Shown here piece after piece: positions 22,061-33,551 of a DNA stretch of 64,000 bases; position 1 is the first letter of the stretch; each line of letters opens with the position of its first letter. This DNA is from Porogramme epimiltina (taxonomy: Eukaryota; Basidiomycota; Agaricomycetes; Polyporales; Polyporaceae), in assembly GCA_900155495.1 (NCBI GenBank), contig FTLJ01000473.1, forward strand, positions 1 through 64,000, in the 5' to 3' direction. Under the pieces are notes generated by a model. The model was not told where the DNA came from. It searched no databases and saw only the letters and a program-made list of their open reading frames with translations. The position numbers were made by a program, and so were the translations under genes.

Positions 22061-23441
22061 ATGGCCATCACCAAGGAACCCGGCCAGAAGGGCGTCAGCT
22101 GGTCCAACATCGCCGTCGGTCAGTCGAAACGCGTCGGTGGCTTGTGTGCTGGCGCACGTGAATTCTGACCTTCTCTTCTCCAGGTGGTATTATGAACATG
22201 GTACGCTCTCGCACACACGTCCCCATTGCACTCCAGGAGTTGAACGACGCGTTATGGTCGCCCTCAATTCGTGCAGTTCGTAAGTAATCCTCTCGAGTCC
22301 TGTGTGCTGCGGCGTTACTGACCCTATTCCCGCAGGAGGCAAGTCCGCACTATGTACAATGTTTTCGAGGCCGCTTCCGCTTACAGTGATTGTATAGGTC
22401 ACGACGCTTGGCCAGCCGCTCGAGGTGCTCAAGACCCAGATGGCGGCCAACCGGAAACAGACGATGTTTGAGGCTATGCAGACCGTCTGGAGTCGTGGTG
22501 GTGTTGCCGGCTTCTACCAGGGTCTCATCCCATGGGTGTGTTTCCTCTCCGTCTTCGATCGTATCAGTAGTTTCTCAATCCGCTCCTCAAGGCCTGGATT
22601 GAAGCATCAACAAAGGGTGCTGTCCTCCTCTTCACCGCGTCCGAGGTCGAGACTGCGACCGTCGCGATGGGTGTTAACCCTGCGGCTGCTGGTCTCCTCG
22701 GCGGTATGACTGGCGGCATTGTTCAGGCATATGCCACGATGGGTAAGTGCGCGCCGTATCCGGATATCATGTTCCTCTAAATGACTTGCCGTTACAAGGT
22801 TTCTGCACATGTATGAAGACCGCAGAAATCACTCGGCACAAGCAAGCGGCGTCTGGCATCACTCCCCCTTCAACCTGGGCTGTCTTCGCGGACATCTACC
22901 GTCGGGAAGGTATCCGGGGTATCAACAAGGGTGTGAACGCTGTCGCCGTCCGGCAATGTACGAACTGGGGTTCCCGGTGAGTGATCTTGAGCTCAGCTCC
23001 AGAGTGCGCCCCTCTGACTCGCCTACGATCGTAGTATGGGCTTCGCTCGTTTAGCGGAAGCCAGCATCCGGAACATCAAGGGCAAGGGTGAGGGCGAAAA
23101 GCTCACGGCGTTGGAAAAGATCTTGTCTTCGTCTATCGGTGGGGCGCTCGCGACCTGGAATCAGCCCATCGAGGTCGTGCGTGTGGAGATGCAGTCGATG
23201 GCTAAATCGGCGGAGCGTGGCGAGAAGAAGACGATCCTGGGCACGCTGTCGTACATCTACAAGGAGAACGGCATCAAGGGTCTCTACCGTGGTGTCACCC
23301 CCCGGATAGGTCTCGGCATCTGGCAGACCGTCTGCATGGTCTCGTTCGCGGACTACGTCAAGGCCTGGTATGTTGCTCACGCTCGGCGAGATTGGTCTGG
23401 TCTCTGACACGTATTTTGTCCGCAGGGTCAAGAACCAATGA
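22061..23441 (+). CDS. YHM2: Yhm2-type mitochondrial citrate/2-oxoglutarate carrier
   Basis: Nine exons: 22061-22118, 22184-22200, 22277-22279, 22336-22338, 22398-22535, 22592-22742, 22799-22976, 23035-23367, 23426-23441, giving 298 residues. Signature stretches of Yhm2 are present: [85 protein letters not shown] and [17 protein letters not shown]. These cover the three repeats of the carrier family. Yhm2 exchanges citrate for 2-oxoglutarate across the inner mitochondrial membrane and supports cytosolic NADPH. The residues Phe-Glu before Val-Thr-Thr-Leu are supplied by two separate 3-base exons, the second followed by a GC-AG intron. This keeps the spacing of the yeast protein. Confidence 0.92.
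22277..22338 (+). other. two consecutive 3-base exons in YHM2 with a GC-AG intron after
   Basis: The first micro-exon is TTC (22277-22279) between GTGCAG and GTAAGT. The second is GAG (22336-22338) between CCGCAG and GCAAGT. Both acceptors and donors are near consensus, and the intron between them has a CTGAC branch-like site. Together they encode Phe-Glu, in phase 0. Confidence 0.7.
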
Positions 23442-23851
23442 CGGAGTTGGGACGCGGACACGTACATGACTAGGCGGACTTCAGGTTGACTACTGATTAG
23501 AGCATAGACCTACGACGCTTACGCCCGTTTACACTGTTTATTCTACCTTAGGCTTTTATCAATGCTTTCTCTGCTGGACATGCCACATTGCGTGCTAGAC
23601 TGGGGGCCGAGCACGATGCAGCCGTCTGAGGAAGGGAGCGAGAACGGCCCGGGTGCTGAGCGCAGCGAGTAGCGCCGGCGAGAGTCTGGGGATGCGGGGT
23701 GCCCTGATCGAGATGGGATCTGGGGCGGCCGGCTATTCGTGGGCCGCCCGTGGACGCCTGCCAGCGGCCGCGAACCGCGTCCCAGACGAGAACGAGTCCC
23801 CAGCGCAGAACCTCCTCTCTCTCTCCATCTCCATCCCTCTCCTCCCCAGCC
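23442..23851. other. intergenic, YHM2 3' region and Mpv17-family promoter
   Basis: 410 bases between two plus-strand genes, ending in a CT-rich leader. No gene seen. Confidence 0.55.
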
Positions 23852-25065
23852 ATGAGTGCCGCCGCCCCCAAGCAGATGAACCCCCTCCTCGCCGCCTACC
23901 TCCGCAATCTCACGACCCACCCCCTGCGCACAAAGGCAATCACCACAGGTACGTACGTCCCCAGTCTTGTCCCGCGCCCCGCACCCAAACGTCCAACTCG
24001 GTCGCTACCCCACATCACCTGCCCATTCCCCAACCCACCCCACCCACGTCTTCTCCCACCCCTCCTCCCGTCCCCCGTCTCCAAAATCGACGCTGACGGC
24101 CCCCCTCTCCGCCCCCTCCCCGCCTTCTCTCACGGCCGCACGGCCACGCACAGCGCTCCTCCAGTTCTTCCAGGAGATCCTCGCCTCGCACCTCGCGGGC
24201 ACGCCCCCGCCGCGCGTCGCCAAGGACGCGCCGCTGCTCGTGCACGCGCTCGCGCGCGCGCAGGTGTCGGGCAAGGCGCTCAAGATGGCCGCGTACGGCG
24301 CGCTCGTCTCCGCGCCGCTCGCGCACGCGCTCATCAGCGCGCTCCAGCGCGCGTTCGCGGGCCGCGCGGGCCTCAGCGTGCGCGTCGGCATGCTCCTCGC
24401 GAGCCAGCTCGTCGTCGCGCCCATCCAGATATTCGGTGAGTTTGATCGCTTTTGGTGGCTTTCGGGGTCGGGGTGTGTGTGTGTGTCGTGGGCTTTTGGT
24501 GGTGCGCTGCGGTTGGAGGTTGCGGCTGCGGCTCCAGGGGAAGGCGGAGCGCACGAGTGCGCTGTGGATGACGGCCTGGTGCGGGGCCGCTGGGCGATGA
24601 TGTGCTGATCGTTCGCTCCCGCTGCAGCGTACCTGACGTGCATGGCCGTCATCAACGGCGCGAAGTCCGTCGACGAGGTCGCGAAGACGGTCAAGGCCGG
24701 TTTCGGCAAGGTTATAAGGGTGCGTTCCTCCCCCTCCCCCTCCCCACATCTTCTCTCTGCGGCGATGGCGCGGCGCGCGGGAACGGTGCTAACTTTAGTA
24801 CTTTTTTGTGCGCGCACCACAGATCACTTGGATGACCTCGCCCGTCTACACCGTGTTCGCACAGCAATTCCTCCCTGCGGAGATGTGGGTCCCGTTCTTC
24901 AACTTTATGCAGTTCCTTACGGGGGTGAGTCGCTCGCCTTGGGCCGCAATTGTCGCATACTGAGCCGTCCCGCGCGCGCAGACGTACTTCAACACGAAGC
25001 TCAAGACGATGCGCATCCAGGCGGAAGCGAAGGAAAAGAAGGCGCGCGAGGAAAAGAAGGACTGA
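23852..25065 (+). CDS. Mpv17/PMP22 family membrane protein
   Basis: Five exons: 23852-23948, 24154-24435, 24628-24719, 24823-24924, 24982-25065, giving 218 residues. Typical family features are the N-terminal LLAAYLRNLTTHPLRTKAIT, the phase-matched join to LLQFFQEILASHLAG, a central hydrophobic region, the TWMTSPVYTVFAQQFLP and MWVPFFNFMQFLTGTYFNT block and a charged lysine-rich tail. Members sit in the peroxisomal or inner mitochondrial membrane; the charged tail and general layout favour a peroxisomal PMP22-like protein, but localisation is inference. Introns 1 and 3 hold long shadow frames on both strands. Confidence 0.88.
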
Positions 25066-25286
25066 GCGGCGCGCCCCGCGCCCTGCGGCAAGTTAAATCG
25101 CCCCTTCCCAGCACCGATGATGTATCGGCAGCGGCGGCTGCCGCCGTTGCCGTTCTTGCTTGTTCTCTCTCTCTCTCTTTCCCGGACGGCATGTTCGACT
25201 TTCCATACTTATGCTGCCCCGGCGCCCCGTTGTACATTACGATATAGTAGTGCATATATACACGCCGCCTTCTACGCGCGCTCTCT

Positions 25287-28200
25287 CTACGCGCGCCGCC
25301 CAACGTCCACGATCGTCACGCACGGTCTCTCGCCCGCCCGCGGGCCCTGCACGTACCGCAGCCCCCTGGAGCGCCACCGCGGGGGAGGGGAAGCGGCGGA
25401 GGCCGCCGCCGTCGAACCGTCCGCAGCGGCGGGGAAGGGCTCGCCCACCTCCGTCTCGACCGTCCACGCGTCGAGCGCGTAGCAGCCCGGCCGCGTCGCC
25501 CACAGCTTGGCCTGGACCGTGACGGCCTGAGAGGGGCCGAGGACGTGGCGGTGGATGAGGCGGCCGGAGTACGGCGGTGGGAGCAGCTCCCTGCAGAAGT
25601 GGAGAAAGAGGGCAAGGCCCCGTCAGGCGGGTTGTGCGAGAATGAAAGGGGGGGAGAGGGTTACGCACAGCTGCGCGTCTTCGCTGAATGAGGGCTCCAC
25701 CAGCTTGAGCGCCGCGCGAGCGGGGTGCGTGAGGGACATGTTGCGGAGCGTGAAGGAGACGGAGGCGTGGCACGGCCTAGGGGGCGGCGTGTCGCTGTCA
25801 GCGTCGCGCTCCAGAGGCAGAGGAGGGGGTTAAGGAAAGAAAAGAACGACGCACCCTTCGCGAAAGTCGTGCTCGACGACGGCCCCGTCCTTCACATGCA
25901 CCGCGACGGGGTCCGCGTCCCTGTTCCACTCGCACGCGCGTACGGCGGCGACGATCGCGAGGCGCTCGCGGTGCGTCTCCGCGTACATCGACCGCTTCGC
26001 CTTCATCGTCTCCGCGGCGGCGACGAGCGCCTGGAGCGCCGCGTGCGGCGCGCCGAGGCTCGCGCCCTGCACGAGGACGTGCCCCGCGCGCTTCTGCGCG
26101 GGCAGCTCCCAGAAGAGGACGACGTCGAGCGTGTGCGGGTGGTAGAGCGGGAAGAGCGCGCGGTGTAGTCGGGTGGGTACGTCTGGGTGCGCGGCGGCGG
26201 TCGCGAGCGCGGTCATGGTGCGCCGCCCGCAGTGGATGAAGTGACAGGTCGCGGGTGTTTGGAGGGGGATGACGCTCGAGTCCTGCGTGCCGCGTGAGTT
26301 AGGGATAGGGTGGTGTGAGGCATGCTCAATCTTACCTTGGTGACATGAGTACACGTTAAGGAAATGGAGGGAGGGTCGGAGGTCGGGACCTGGTCACCCG
26401 CGAGTAAGGACTGGAGCTTCTCTGCTACAAACTGCTCCGTTTCTGGTGCACCCTTCCCATCTTGCCAGGTGCTGGCACCTAGCGAGAATTGTACCACTTG
26501 GCGAGGAGGGATGCTCGTGCTGGGTGAGAAATCAGTATAATCGAAATCTTGGAGCAAGACGTGGACATACGAAGCGTGGCTTTGCAGTGGCTTGCAGCTC
26601 CATAGGGCACTCATTGTTGATAGTTGGGTAATCTCGATGTTGCTAGACCCTGTAATATTCTCCACTTCCACGCCAACAATGTAGGCCTGCTCTGAGGATG
26701 CACTTGGGCGCAAACTAGTTGTGATCTGTATGATTGGCCTGACTTCATACTGACGGATGACACGGGTGCAGTGGAAGGGTGTCCCATCGGCCTGAAAAAG
26801 CACAGACGTCTAATGAGTTTTTCGCGTACCCTAGAGCAATAGAGACGAACCTCGCGGAAAACGAATAGCATGGATAAGTCGCGTTCTCCATGATGGGCAG
26901 CGTGAAGAATGAACGGCAGTTGAACTTCGTCTCCAGGGGCTAGCTCGTTCCCAGAATGCACGTTGGCTAACGGGATACGGAACGGCGTTCGAGGTGCAAG
27001 GGAATTGGAAGATTCCAGCGTTTCATGTTTTGGTGGAGACGATGTAGACGGTTCTGAAACATTTAGATTTGTTAGCTATGGAACAACGAACCACATAAGC
27101 GTTTCACGCACCGGCATTTCCTGTGTCAATCCACAACTCTTCCTCTTCTCCGGCGAGAACCCAAAGCTCAGATATGGGCCGAGTCCCCGAATTCGTAAGC
27201 CACACTGATTGATGCTTGTATTCTCCTTGAGCGAGCACCATGTGCCTGTCGTCGACGAAATGCGCGTGCATTCGTTGCCCTGCTTCCTCGACTTCGACTT
27301 TGATGACTACGTCCGGAGCATACACCTTGCCTTGACGTTGAACGGGGGTGTCGTTGAGACGCCGTCCACGCACAGCCAGAGGCTCTGTGGCAGGTAACAA
27401 AGCGAAAAATTCATATGTCGCGTGAGTGACGAGAAGAGATGCGGGCCGTTTGCACTTGATCCCTACGGGGATCTAAGACATGGTGATTAGTACACAACGG
27501 AACGCGACGAGTTAGAAATGACGTACTGTGCGGGTATCCTTGACGCCTAGAGTGATGTCGTCGATGCACTCAATTTCAACGAAGTCTGGTGCCGCCTCCG
27601 TTTCTTGTGAAGAGGCTTCTTGCACCCTGACCGTCAAGGAGGACAGTGATACTTCTACATCCAACGGATTCTTGACCACAAGGTCAACCCAGAATGTCTC
27701 TAGAACTCACATTAGGATATCCACCAGAGAGCACGGTGGTAGACTCACGTACCATTAACAGCAGCCTTGCCACTTTTTCCAAGTTTCTCTCGCCCGCGCT
27801 GCGACCAGAAAGAGGACCAGTCCTCCTCTAGCTTTTCCCATATTGACGAATCGCCCTGTACAGCATCACCAGGGAAACGAATGCGGGTCTGTTTGGGCTG
27901 GCAGAAGGACATTGGGAGCTCTAAGCCAAGCTTCTTCCATGCATCCCCTTCTGTCTCTTTGAAATGCTAACAGTTTACATGAGCGCCGTGGTAATGAAAG
28001 AGTGTGGAGCTACTTGCCTTGAAAGCTACCCGAAAATCTTCTAGGTATACTTTGTCCGTGCTTGGTGGGGGTAGGAGAGGCGAACTGACGCCATTAGCAG
28101 CATATATGGCATGCGTTGATGCTCTAGACAAGGCTGAAGGCTTAAGCAATGAAAGGAAGTATCTCACAGCTCCGGCAGTGTCGCCCGTAGTGTAGAGGAG

Positions 28201-30492
28201 TCGACCTGGTGAGTTTATGAACGTCCGTCTATACGTAGAATGAGGAGAGTTCCAACCTAGCTCATGTTCAATGCCTGGTAGAATGGCGCTGAAACCTTCC
28301 CAGTGCATCCAACTTCGATCCTCGCTTTCCCAGAACGACGGAGAAAGCTCTTTGGGTATCCGGTCTTGATACAGGGTATGTGCCTTACGGAAAAGGTGCA
28401 TAGCGAGGGGTTTCTAATCCAGTCAAAAGTCTTAGCGTAAGACAAGGCCGGAGCCGTAAAATCTCAGCTCACAATGCCAGTCTTCTCGAGCTTGTCAGCG
28501 GCAACCAAATACCATAGTGCGGCTCTTCGACGGGCACCCTTGAGTTCGCTTAGGAAGGCAGCTCGTGCATACAACATGGCTGTGGGAGGCTCTTCTGCCT
28601 TGAATGGACCTATCATCATCCTATGTCGAGGACAGAAGGACAGATATACATACGCTGGATGCAGCCTTCACAAGCCATCGCTCTCCCTCAAGCGTAGAGC
28701 CCAAGAAGTCTTCCCGGGAGATACCTGTTTCCCACCGAACCGCATATACAAGTGCCCTATATTGTGCAAGTGCAGGTGCCTCAAATGGTATTGTTTGTCG
28801 AGGTTGAGGCCCGGTCAGGGTAGCAAGGGCATGGTCGGCATGCAAGGCCAAGGCAGGGGAGGGAGAGGACAGCAAAGGAAGGATATCCTGGACCCGCACT
28901 TAGCTATAGAGGATTTTACAAAAGACACGACGCACCGAACCGCCTCTGCCATCTTTCCGTAATGTTTCCCATATCGAGATGGCTAGCTTGTAGTCTCCAA
29001 GGATTGTGGCAAATTCCGCCAATCGCCGCTGCTGGTTCACGCTCCCCCCACCCATTGTCGAGATTGAGGTGACTGAGGTGATGGAGCTAACAGAACTATT
29101 TGGACCATGCGTATATCTCGACCCTGTGGAAGATATGGATGGATTCGAGCCGTGAGCCGGGGTTGCAGGAGAAGAGGCAGCTGAGGACCCGAATAGTCGA
29201 CGCGTCGATGAGAACAACCTGGAGGGAAGCCGTCGCGAGGACGAATACTGGGTAAAATTGCTCAGAAATATCTTACGTTGTCAATACACATCCACACTCA
29301 CATTCTCGTTCCAGTCAACGACGCATTTCTCCATCCACGGCACTAGGCTCATTGTCACGAACTCGCGCACAAAGCGTCCAATCTGCCGAATATCGTCTTG
29401 AGTTAATTTGAGAGTGTTCCCGCTATAATCCGAAGATATTGCGGCAGCAGAAGGATCCGAGGTCGTGAGCGGAGGAGGTGCTTGATTTGCAGGCATGGGA
29501 GAAGCTGGCGGACGAGGGGGCGCGAGCCCAGGATCGAGTAATCCATTGGTGGCAGGGATGGGTTGTGGCGCAAGTGCCGGTGAATCAAGACCTGACGATC
29601 TTGGTAGTCGTGGTGGAAGGGCTGGGACAGGTACTGGTCCAGGCAGCGGTGAAGTGGGGAGTTGAAGCGGAAGTAGGTAACTGTGCAGTCCATACTGCTT
29701 CTTGACAGCATTGAAGAGAGACTCTGCACTAGATGGTCGAGCAGTTAAACAGATTGTACAGATACGAATGCACGCACACGCACATAGGATCTGACAAGGG
29801 CGAGTTCGAGGGGTGTATGATCAGGAAATAACGCAGGGATGTAATGTCTACCCATGGTGGAAAGTCAAATGCGCGAGAGGTCAAATCCTGTAGGGCCTGC
29901 AGTGGATTCACTGCCGTCGTGGTAACGGTGAGAATCACTGCGCGCGGCGTTGAGTATGCAAAGTTTTGAATGGTAGTTCGAACTATACGCACAAGACACG
30001 GGGTGATTCCAGCCCTCCACACTACTTGGGACATGATCTCCGGAAACACACCTCTTGACCTCATCCCACCATGGCGTTCGACTCCTCCAGGTCTTTCCGC
30101 CAGTCTCCCGTATGTCAGTCTCCACCAAATCCATCCAACGTTCGCAGCGTTGAGAGATACGCGAACCGATCCAGTCCATAGTCCTGCTTGCGCGCTGCTC
30201 CTCGTCCTCGTGCACGGCATCTTCCAACTCCAATACATCCGAGAACCGCAAGGCAAAGGCGGGGTGTGGAACAGACGTCAGAGAGGTTGTTCGTGTGGTT
30301 ACTGTATATAAAGTGAGACAGGGCGTCGGGCAGGACCGAAATAACAGGCTTACTTTGGGGTAACGGAGAGAAACACTGTAGCACCTCTGGGAGTGCAGGC
30401 AACCCTACGCTATCCAAGACCTGTTGTACGTCCGGCGATGCCAGAATACATACATGGGGGCTAAGGGAGCTAGGAAGGGTCGGTGGGGCCAT
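25287..30492 (-). CDS. TRS85: Trs85 / TRAPPC8, TRAPP III subunit
   Basis: Eighteen exons: 30492-30354, 30301-29993, 29937-29784, 29728-29302, 29247-28936, 28887-28654, 28598-28473, 28413-28257, 28205-28018, 27966-27753, 27699-27527, 27472-27112, 27053-26851, 26791-26571, 26519-26336, 26282-25855, 25776-25669, 25590-25287. All phases close, giving 1413 residues. Trs85-type stretches include PLPEVLQCFSPLPQ, NPLQALQDLTSRAFDFPPWV, RFVREFVTMSLVPWMEKCV, RRLAEFATILGDYKLAISIWETLRKD and PPTAMLYARAAFLSELKGARRRAALWY. The C-terminal half is beta-rich, as in TRAPPC8. Trs85 recruits TRAPP III to activate Ypt1/Rab1 in autophagy and Golgi traffic. Intron 9 (28017-27967) is GC-AG; the 51-base intron 26570-26520 is in frame. 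Confidence 0.92.
27967..28017 (-). other. GC-AG intron in TRS85
   Basis: The donor AAG then GCAAGT is the textbook GC-AG form and the acceptor is TGTTAG. Phase 0 joins VAFK to HFKETEGDAW. The only nearby GT would shift the frame. Confidence 0.8.
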
Positions 30493-30998
30493 TACTGAAT
30501 GAGTGGCCTATTCCCTAGGCAGGTGATCGAGAATGCTTGCGAAAGGTCCTTAGGGGCGATGAAGAGTCGACGACCACGACGTGGAAGATAGATACCGAGT
30601 CCCTGGCAGCCCGGAGAATGAGGTTTAGAAAAGAGGAGTCCAAGGGGTGCGAGTACGCGCAGCCGAAGCGCGCCTTCGCGTCGATTGTCGTGGTAGATGC
30701 GAAGTCGGCCGCGTAAAGTATGCAACGAGTGCTCTTACACTACCACTATGACCAATGCTGCACAAATCGCCCTACGCCCCCGAATGGTCAGTTCGACGAA
30801 ACCGTTCCTTGCTTCACGAAATCCTCGAATGAAGCTTCACCGAATAGATGGACATATATATCAACACCTAGTCGCGAGAAATACAGCCCAATGACACAAT
30901 TCTACCCCGCGAGGACCTAGGGACTACAGCATACCTAAATACATCCGCGTCAGACTTCAGTAAATAACTATCGTTAAGATTCTGGCAACTGCCTGACA
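30493..30998. promoter_or_regulatory. upstream region of TRS85
   Basis: 506 bases between the WW-domain gene stop and the Trs85 start, both on the minus strand. A 77-codon minus frame at 30492-30725 has no motif and is not called. Confidence 0.5.
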
Positions 30999-31907
30999 CT
31001 AGAACCCTCCACCATCGAACCCCCCGCCGTCAAAACCTCCTCCGCCGTCGAATCCTCCGCCATCAAATCCTCCGCCATCAAATCCACCTCCAAACCCAGG
31101 ACCATCGAGCAAGTCTGCTAGCAAGAGACCACCCGCAGCACCGGCAAGGAGTGGGACACCAATCCCACCACCAAACCCGCCTCGCCTCCTTCCTCCGAAC
31201 GGGCTGCCGGCGGGGGCAGCGTAAGTGGGTTGACCGTATCCGCCGCCGTAACCGCTATACCCTCCACCGTAGCCTCCGTAGTTGCCGCCGTAAACGCCGC
31301 CCAGTCCACCGGCCATGCGCTGTTGCTGTCTCAAGCGACGCTGCTCGGCCAGCTGCTGCATGTACTGGGGTATCGGCGTCAGCCAAGACCCTGCGGTAAT
31401 GCACGTTGCGGATCTGCGAGCACTCACCAGCTCCTCTCGTCTCTTCTCTTCGCGGCGCCTCGCTTCGCGCTCCTCCTTGGTCCCGATCGCCTTGTCCTTC
31501 AGCTTCCCGAAGAAGCCCCGGCGTGGGGGCTCCGCAGTAGCAGGCGCTCCGGGTTGCGAATGGGACGTGCGCATTGCATTCTCCTCTGGAGCAGCCAAGC
31601 GCGAGCCCGATGGTGACCCCGAGTATGAGTGGCGCCTGGGCGAATATGCTGGGGGTGCAACACTCGGTTGCTCCTCCTGAAGCCTCTTGCGGATGTCGGG
31701 GTGCTCTTTGAGGAACTGTTCGTCCTCGTATGGGTGAACCCATATCGCGCGAGGGGGGCTGGCCCTGGTGTCTACCTGTTGGGCGAGCGCGGATGAGGCC
31801 CTTTACGTCTTCGGTGGAGCGACCCCACGTACCCAAAATGGATGCTTGTTATTGGGATCGAATTCGCGAACCCAGCCGTCTGGAAGGGGTGTATCATCGT
31901 AGCTCAT
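30999..31907 (-). CDS. WW-domain protein with Gly/Phe/Asp repeat tail
   Basis: Three exons, 31907-31833, 31775-31428 and 31364-30999, give 262 residues. A WW domain lies at about residues 8-40: LPDGWVREFDPNNKHPFW joined by a phase-0 intron to VDTRASPPRAIWVHPY, with both tryptophans and the following proline. The aromatic pair before VDT is reduced to FW. The middle is basic and charged (KEEREARRREEKRREE), then Gln-rich. The C-terminus is Gly/Tyr-rich, has a hydrophobic patch (GVPLLAGAAGGLLLADLL) and ends in FDGGG repeats. WW domains bind proline-rich ligands; similar small fungal proteins are uncharacterised. Confidence 0.85.
31001..31098 (-). repeat. 15-base tandem repeat encoding FDGGG units
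   Basis: Imperfect tandem copies of a 15-base unit (plus strand TCCGCCATCAAATCC and variants) encode about six GFDGG-type units at the end of the WW-domain protein. One unit carries an extra Gly codon, so copy number or unit length has changed recently. Confidence 0.85.
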
Positions 31908-32507
31908 GATGAGTGAGGGGGAGAAAGAACAGGACCTATCCCTGCACCTCAGACTAGTACATATAGTAACATCCCCTCACGGCCATGGCACGGCGCAGCA
32001 TCACAGCCACCGACATGACGTCATCTGACGCCTCCTTCCGCATAATTGTCCCACTCCGACGAGTTTCGATTGATACGTTCAATTCTAGTAACTGACCGTT
32101 GCACTTAGGTATGCTACTCATGCACAGCAAACATAGTATTTCCAGCAACCTCAGTACGCGGAATTTCAGAGACAATCCACCTTGAAGCTGAATATACTAT
32201 ATCCTGAATGCCGGAGGAATATGTGGAAGGGGTAGGATGGGAATGCTATGGACCGTAGGAGACATTAGAATAGGTCGGAGGAATGGCGGTGGCATGGCTC
32301 CCACCGAGCACAGCATGTGGGTATAAACAAAGGGGTAACTTGAATAAATGTTAGAGATATGCACGAATATCAAGTGATATCATGATGCAACCGGGCTCCA
32401 CGGCGACAATGAGAGATAGTGTAGTCAACTAACAGAACACCATTAGTACGAAGGGCAAAACTATTCTCGGAGTGGCCGGTCACTCACCATGAACCTTCGC
32501 GCGTCCA
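31908..32507. other. intergenic, promoter of the WW-domain gene
   Basis: 600 bases, AT-richer than the flanks, between two minus-strand genes. No gene or clear promoter element identified. Confidence 0.5.
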
Positions 32508-33551
32508 TTAAACCTTCGCTGACTGCTTCTGCCGCGGACGGAACGCTCGGTTGACGCGACCGCCCTCCTTGAGACCGCCTCGGCCATATCCGCTCTTCTT
32601 TGTCGGACCACCCTGCCCGCCCTTCTTCGCCCGGGTGACCTTCTTCCACTGACCGTCCGTTCCATCCGCGTCCCGGGACGCCCAATCCATAGACTGCTCC
32701 CGATTAGCTTGTTCGTCGAGTGCCGGAGTCGCCACCGGCCAGAGAGGTTCGGAAACGTGATCGTCGGGGGACCCGCCCCACTCCAGATACGGGTCCGGTG
32801 GCGGGAGCATCCACACTTCCTCCAGGGACGGCATCAGACCGCCACGAGGGGGAGTGTGCAGAGAGGTAGAGGTGGGGTCTGACGCCTCGATGTCGAGATG
32901 AGGCGTGTCATATGCGTCGGGCTCGAATGAATCTCCTGAATACCATTGGCCGGGGATGTTGTCCCAGGTTTCTTTGACCAGCCCGGGGACGTCCATGGGG
33001 ATGCCCCACGCACCAGGGTCATCTTGAGGGCCGTCCCAGCCTCCGAGGTCATCGGTGTTAAACGTACGCCCATTCGTCCGCTTCCACTCGTCCACCGCCC
33101 ACAGCAGATACTGGTTATTGTAACGCTCGATGAAATGATCCATCGTCTCCGGGGGTCGGCCCTGTTCCACCTCGACCATGCACGCGAGCCAGTATTCGAT
33201 GAAGTCCACGACACGCAGGTTGGGGGTGGAAAGGGTCCAGGCGGAGACGTATGAGGGCAACTCCCTGAGGGCGTTCTGTCGAAGCTCTTCTTCGACCTTC
33301 TGCCTCTCGTCTTCGACTTTCTGGATGTGCTTTGTGTTCTCCCGTTCGTGACGAAGGGCGGCCTCCATCGTCATGGGCTGGCCTTGTGGGCGGTTTGAAG
33401 GTGTGCAGAGCTTGCAGTAGACACGGTCGCCGCGGCCTTTTGCAGTCGCGAAGTCTGTCCAGGAATGGTGGTTGAATGGACTATAACGGCACTCTTGACC
33501 ACCGATGAGACACTCACGTTCCGGCTGGGTGAACTCAGAGTGAGAGGCCAT
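32508..33551 (-). CDS. uncharacterised protein, zinc-finger-like N-terminus
   Basis: A single open frame of 347 residues from the ATG at 33551. The frame continues upstream to 33896, but that part overlaps the presumed promoter (TATAT on the minus strand at 33660-33656, about 105 bases before this ATG), so the internal ATG is preferred. Near residues 45-75 the pattern C-x2-C ... H-x5-H (VYCKLC, then ALRHERENTKH) looks like a C2H2/U1-type zinc finger. A charged helix follows, then an acidic, Pro/Trp-rich middle (GGWDGPQDDPG) and a basic Gly/Arg/Lys tail (KKSGYGRGGLKEGGR). No known family is recognised; the tail suggests nucleic-acid binding. Confidence 0.7.
   Translation of the reverse strand: MASHSEFTQPERECLIGGQECRYSPFNHHSWTDFATAKGRGDRVYCKLCTPSNRPQGQPMTMEAALRHERENTKHIQKVEDERQKVEEELRQNALRELPSYVSAWTLSTPNLRVVDFIEYWLACMVEVEQGRPPETMDHFIERYNNQYLLWAVDEWKRTNGRTFNTDDLGGWDGPQDDPGAWGIPMDVPGLVKETWDNIPGQWYSGDSFEPDAYDTPHLDIEASDPTSTSLHTPPRGGLMPSLEEVWMLPPPDPYLEWGGSPDDHVSEPLWPVATPALDEQANREQSMDWASRDADGTDGQWKKVTRAKKGGQGGPTKKSGYGRGGLKEGGRVNRAFRPRQKQSAKV

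Noticed and set aside
24005..24820. Minus-strand frames of 244-271 codons
   Set aside because: They overlie exons and introns of the Mpv17-family gene, whose plus-strand exons carry clear family sequence.
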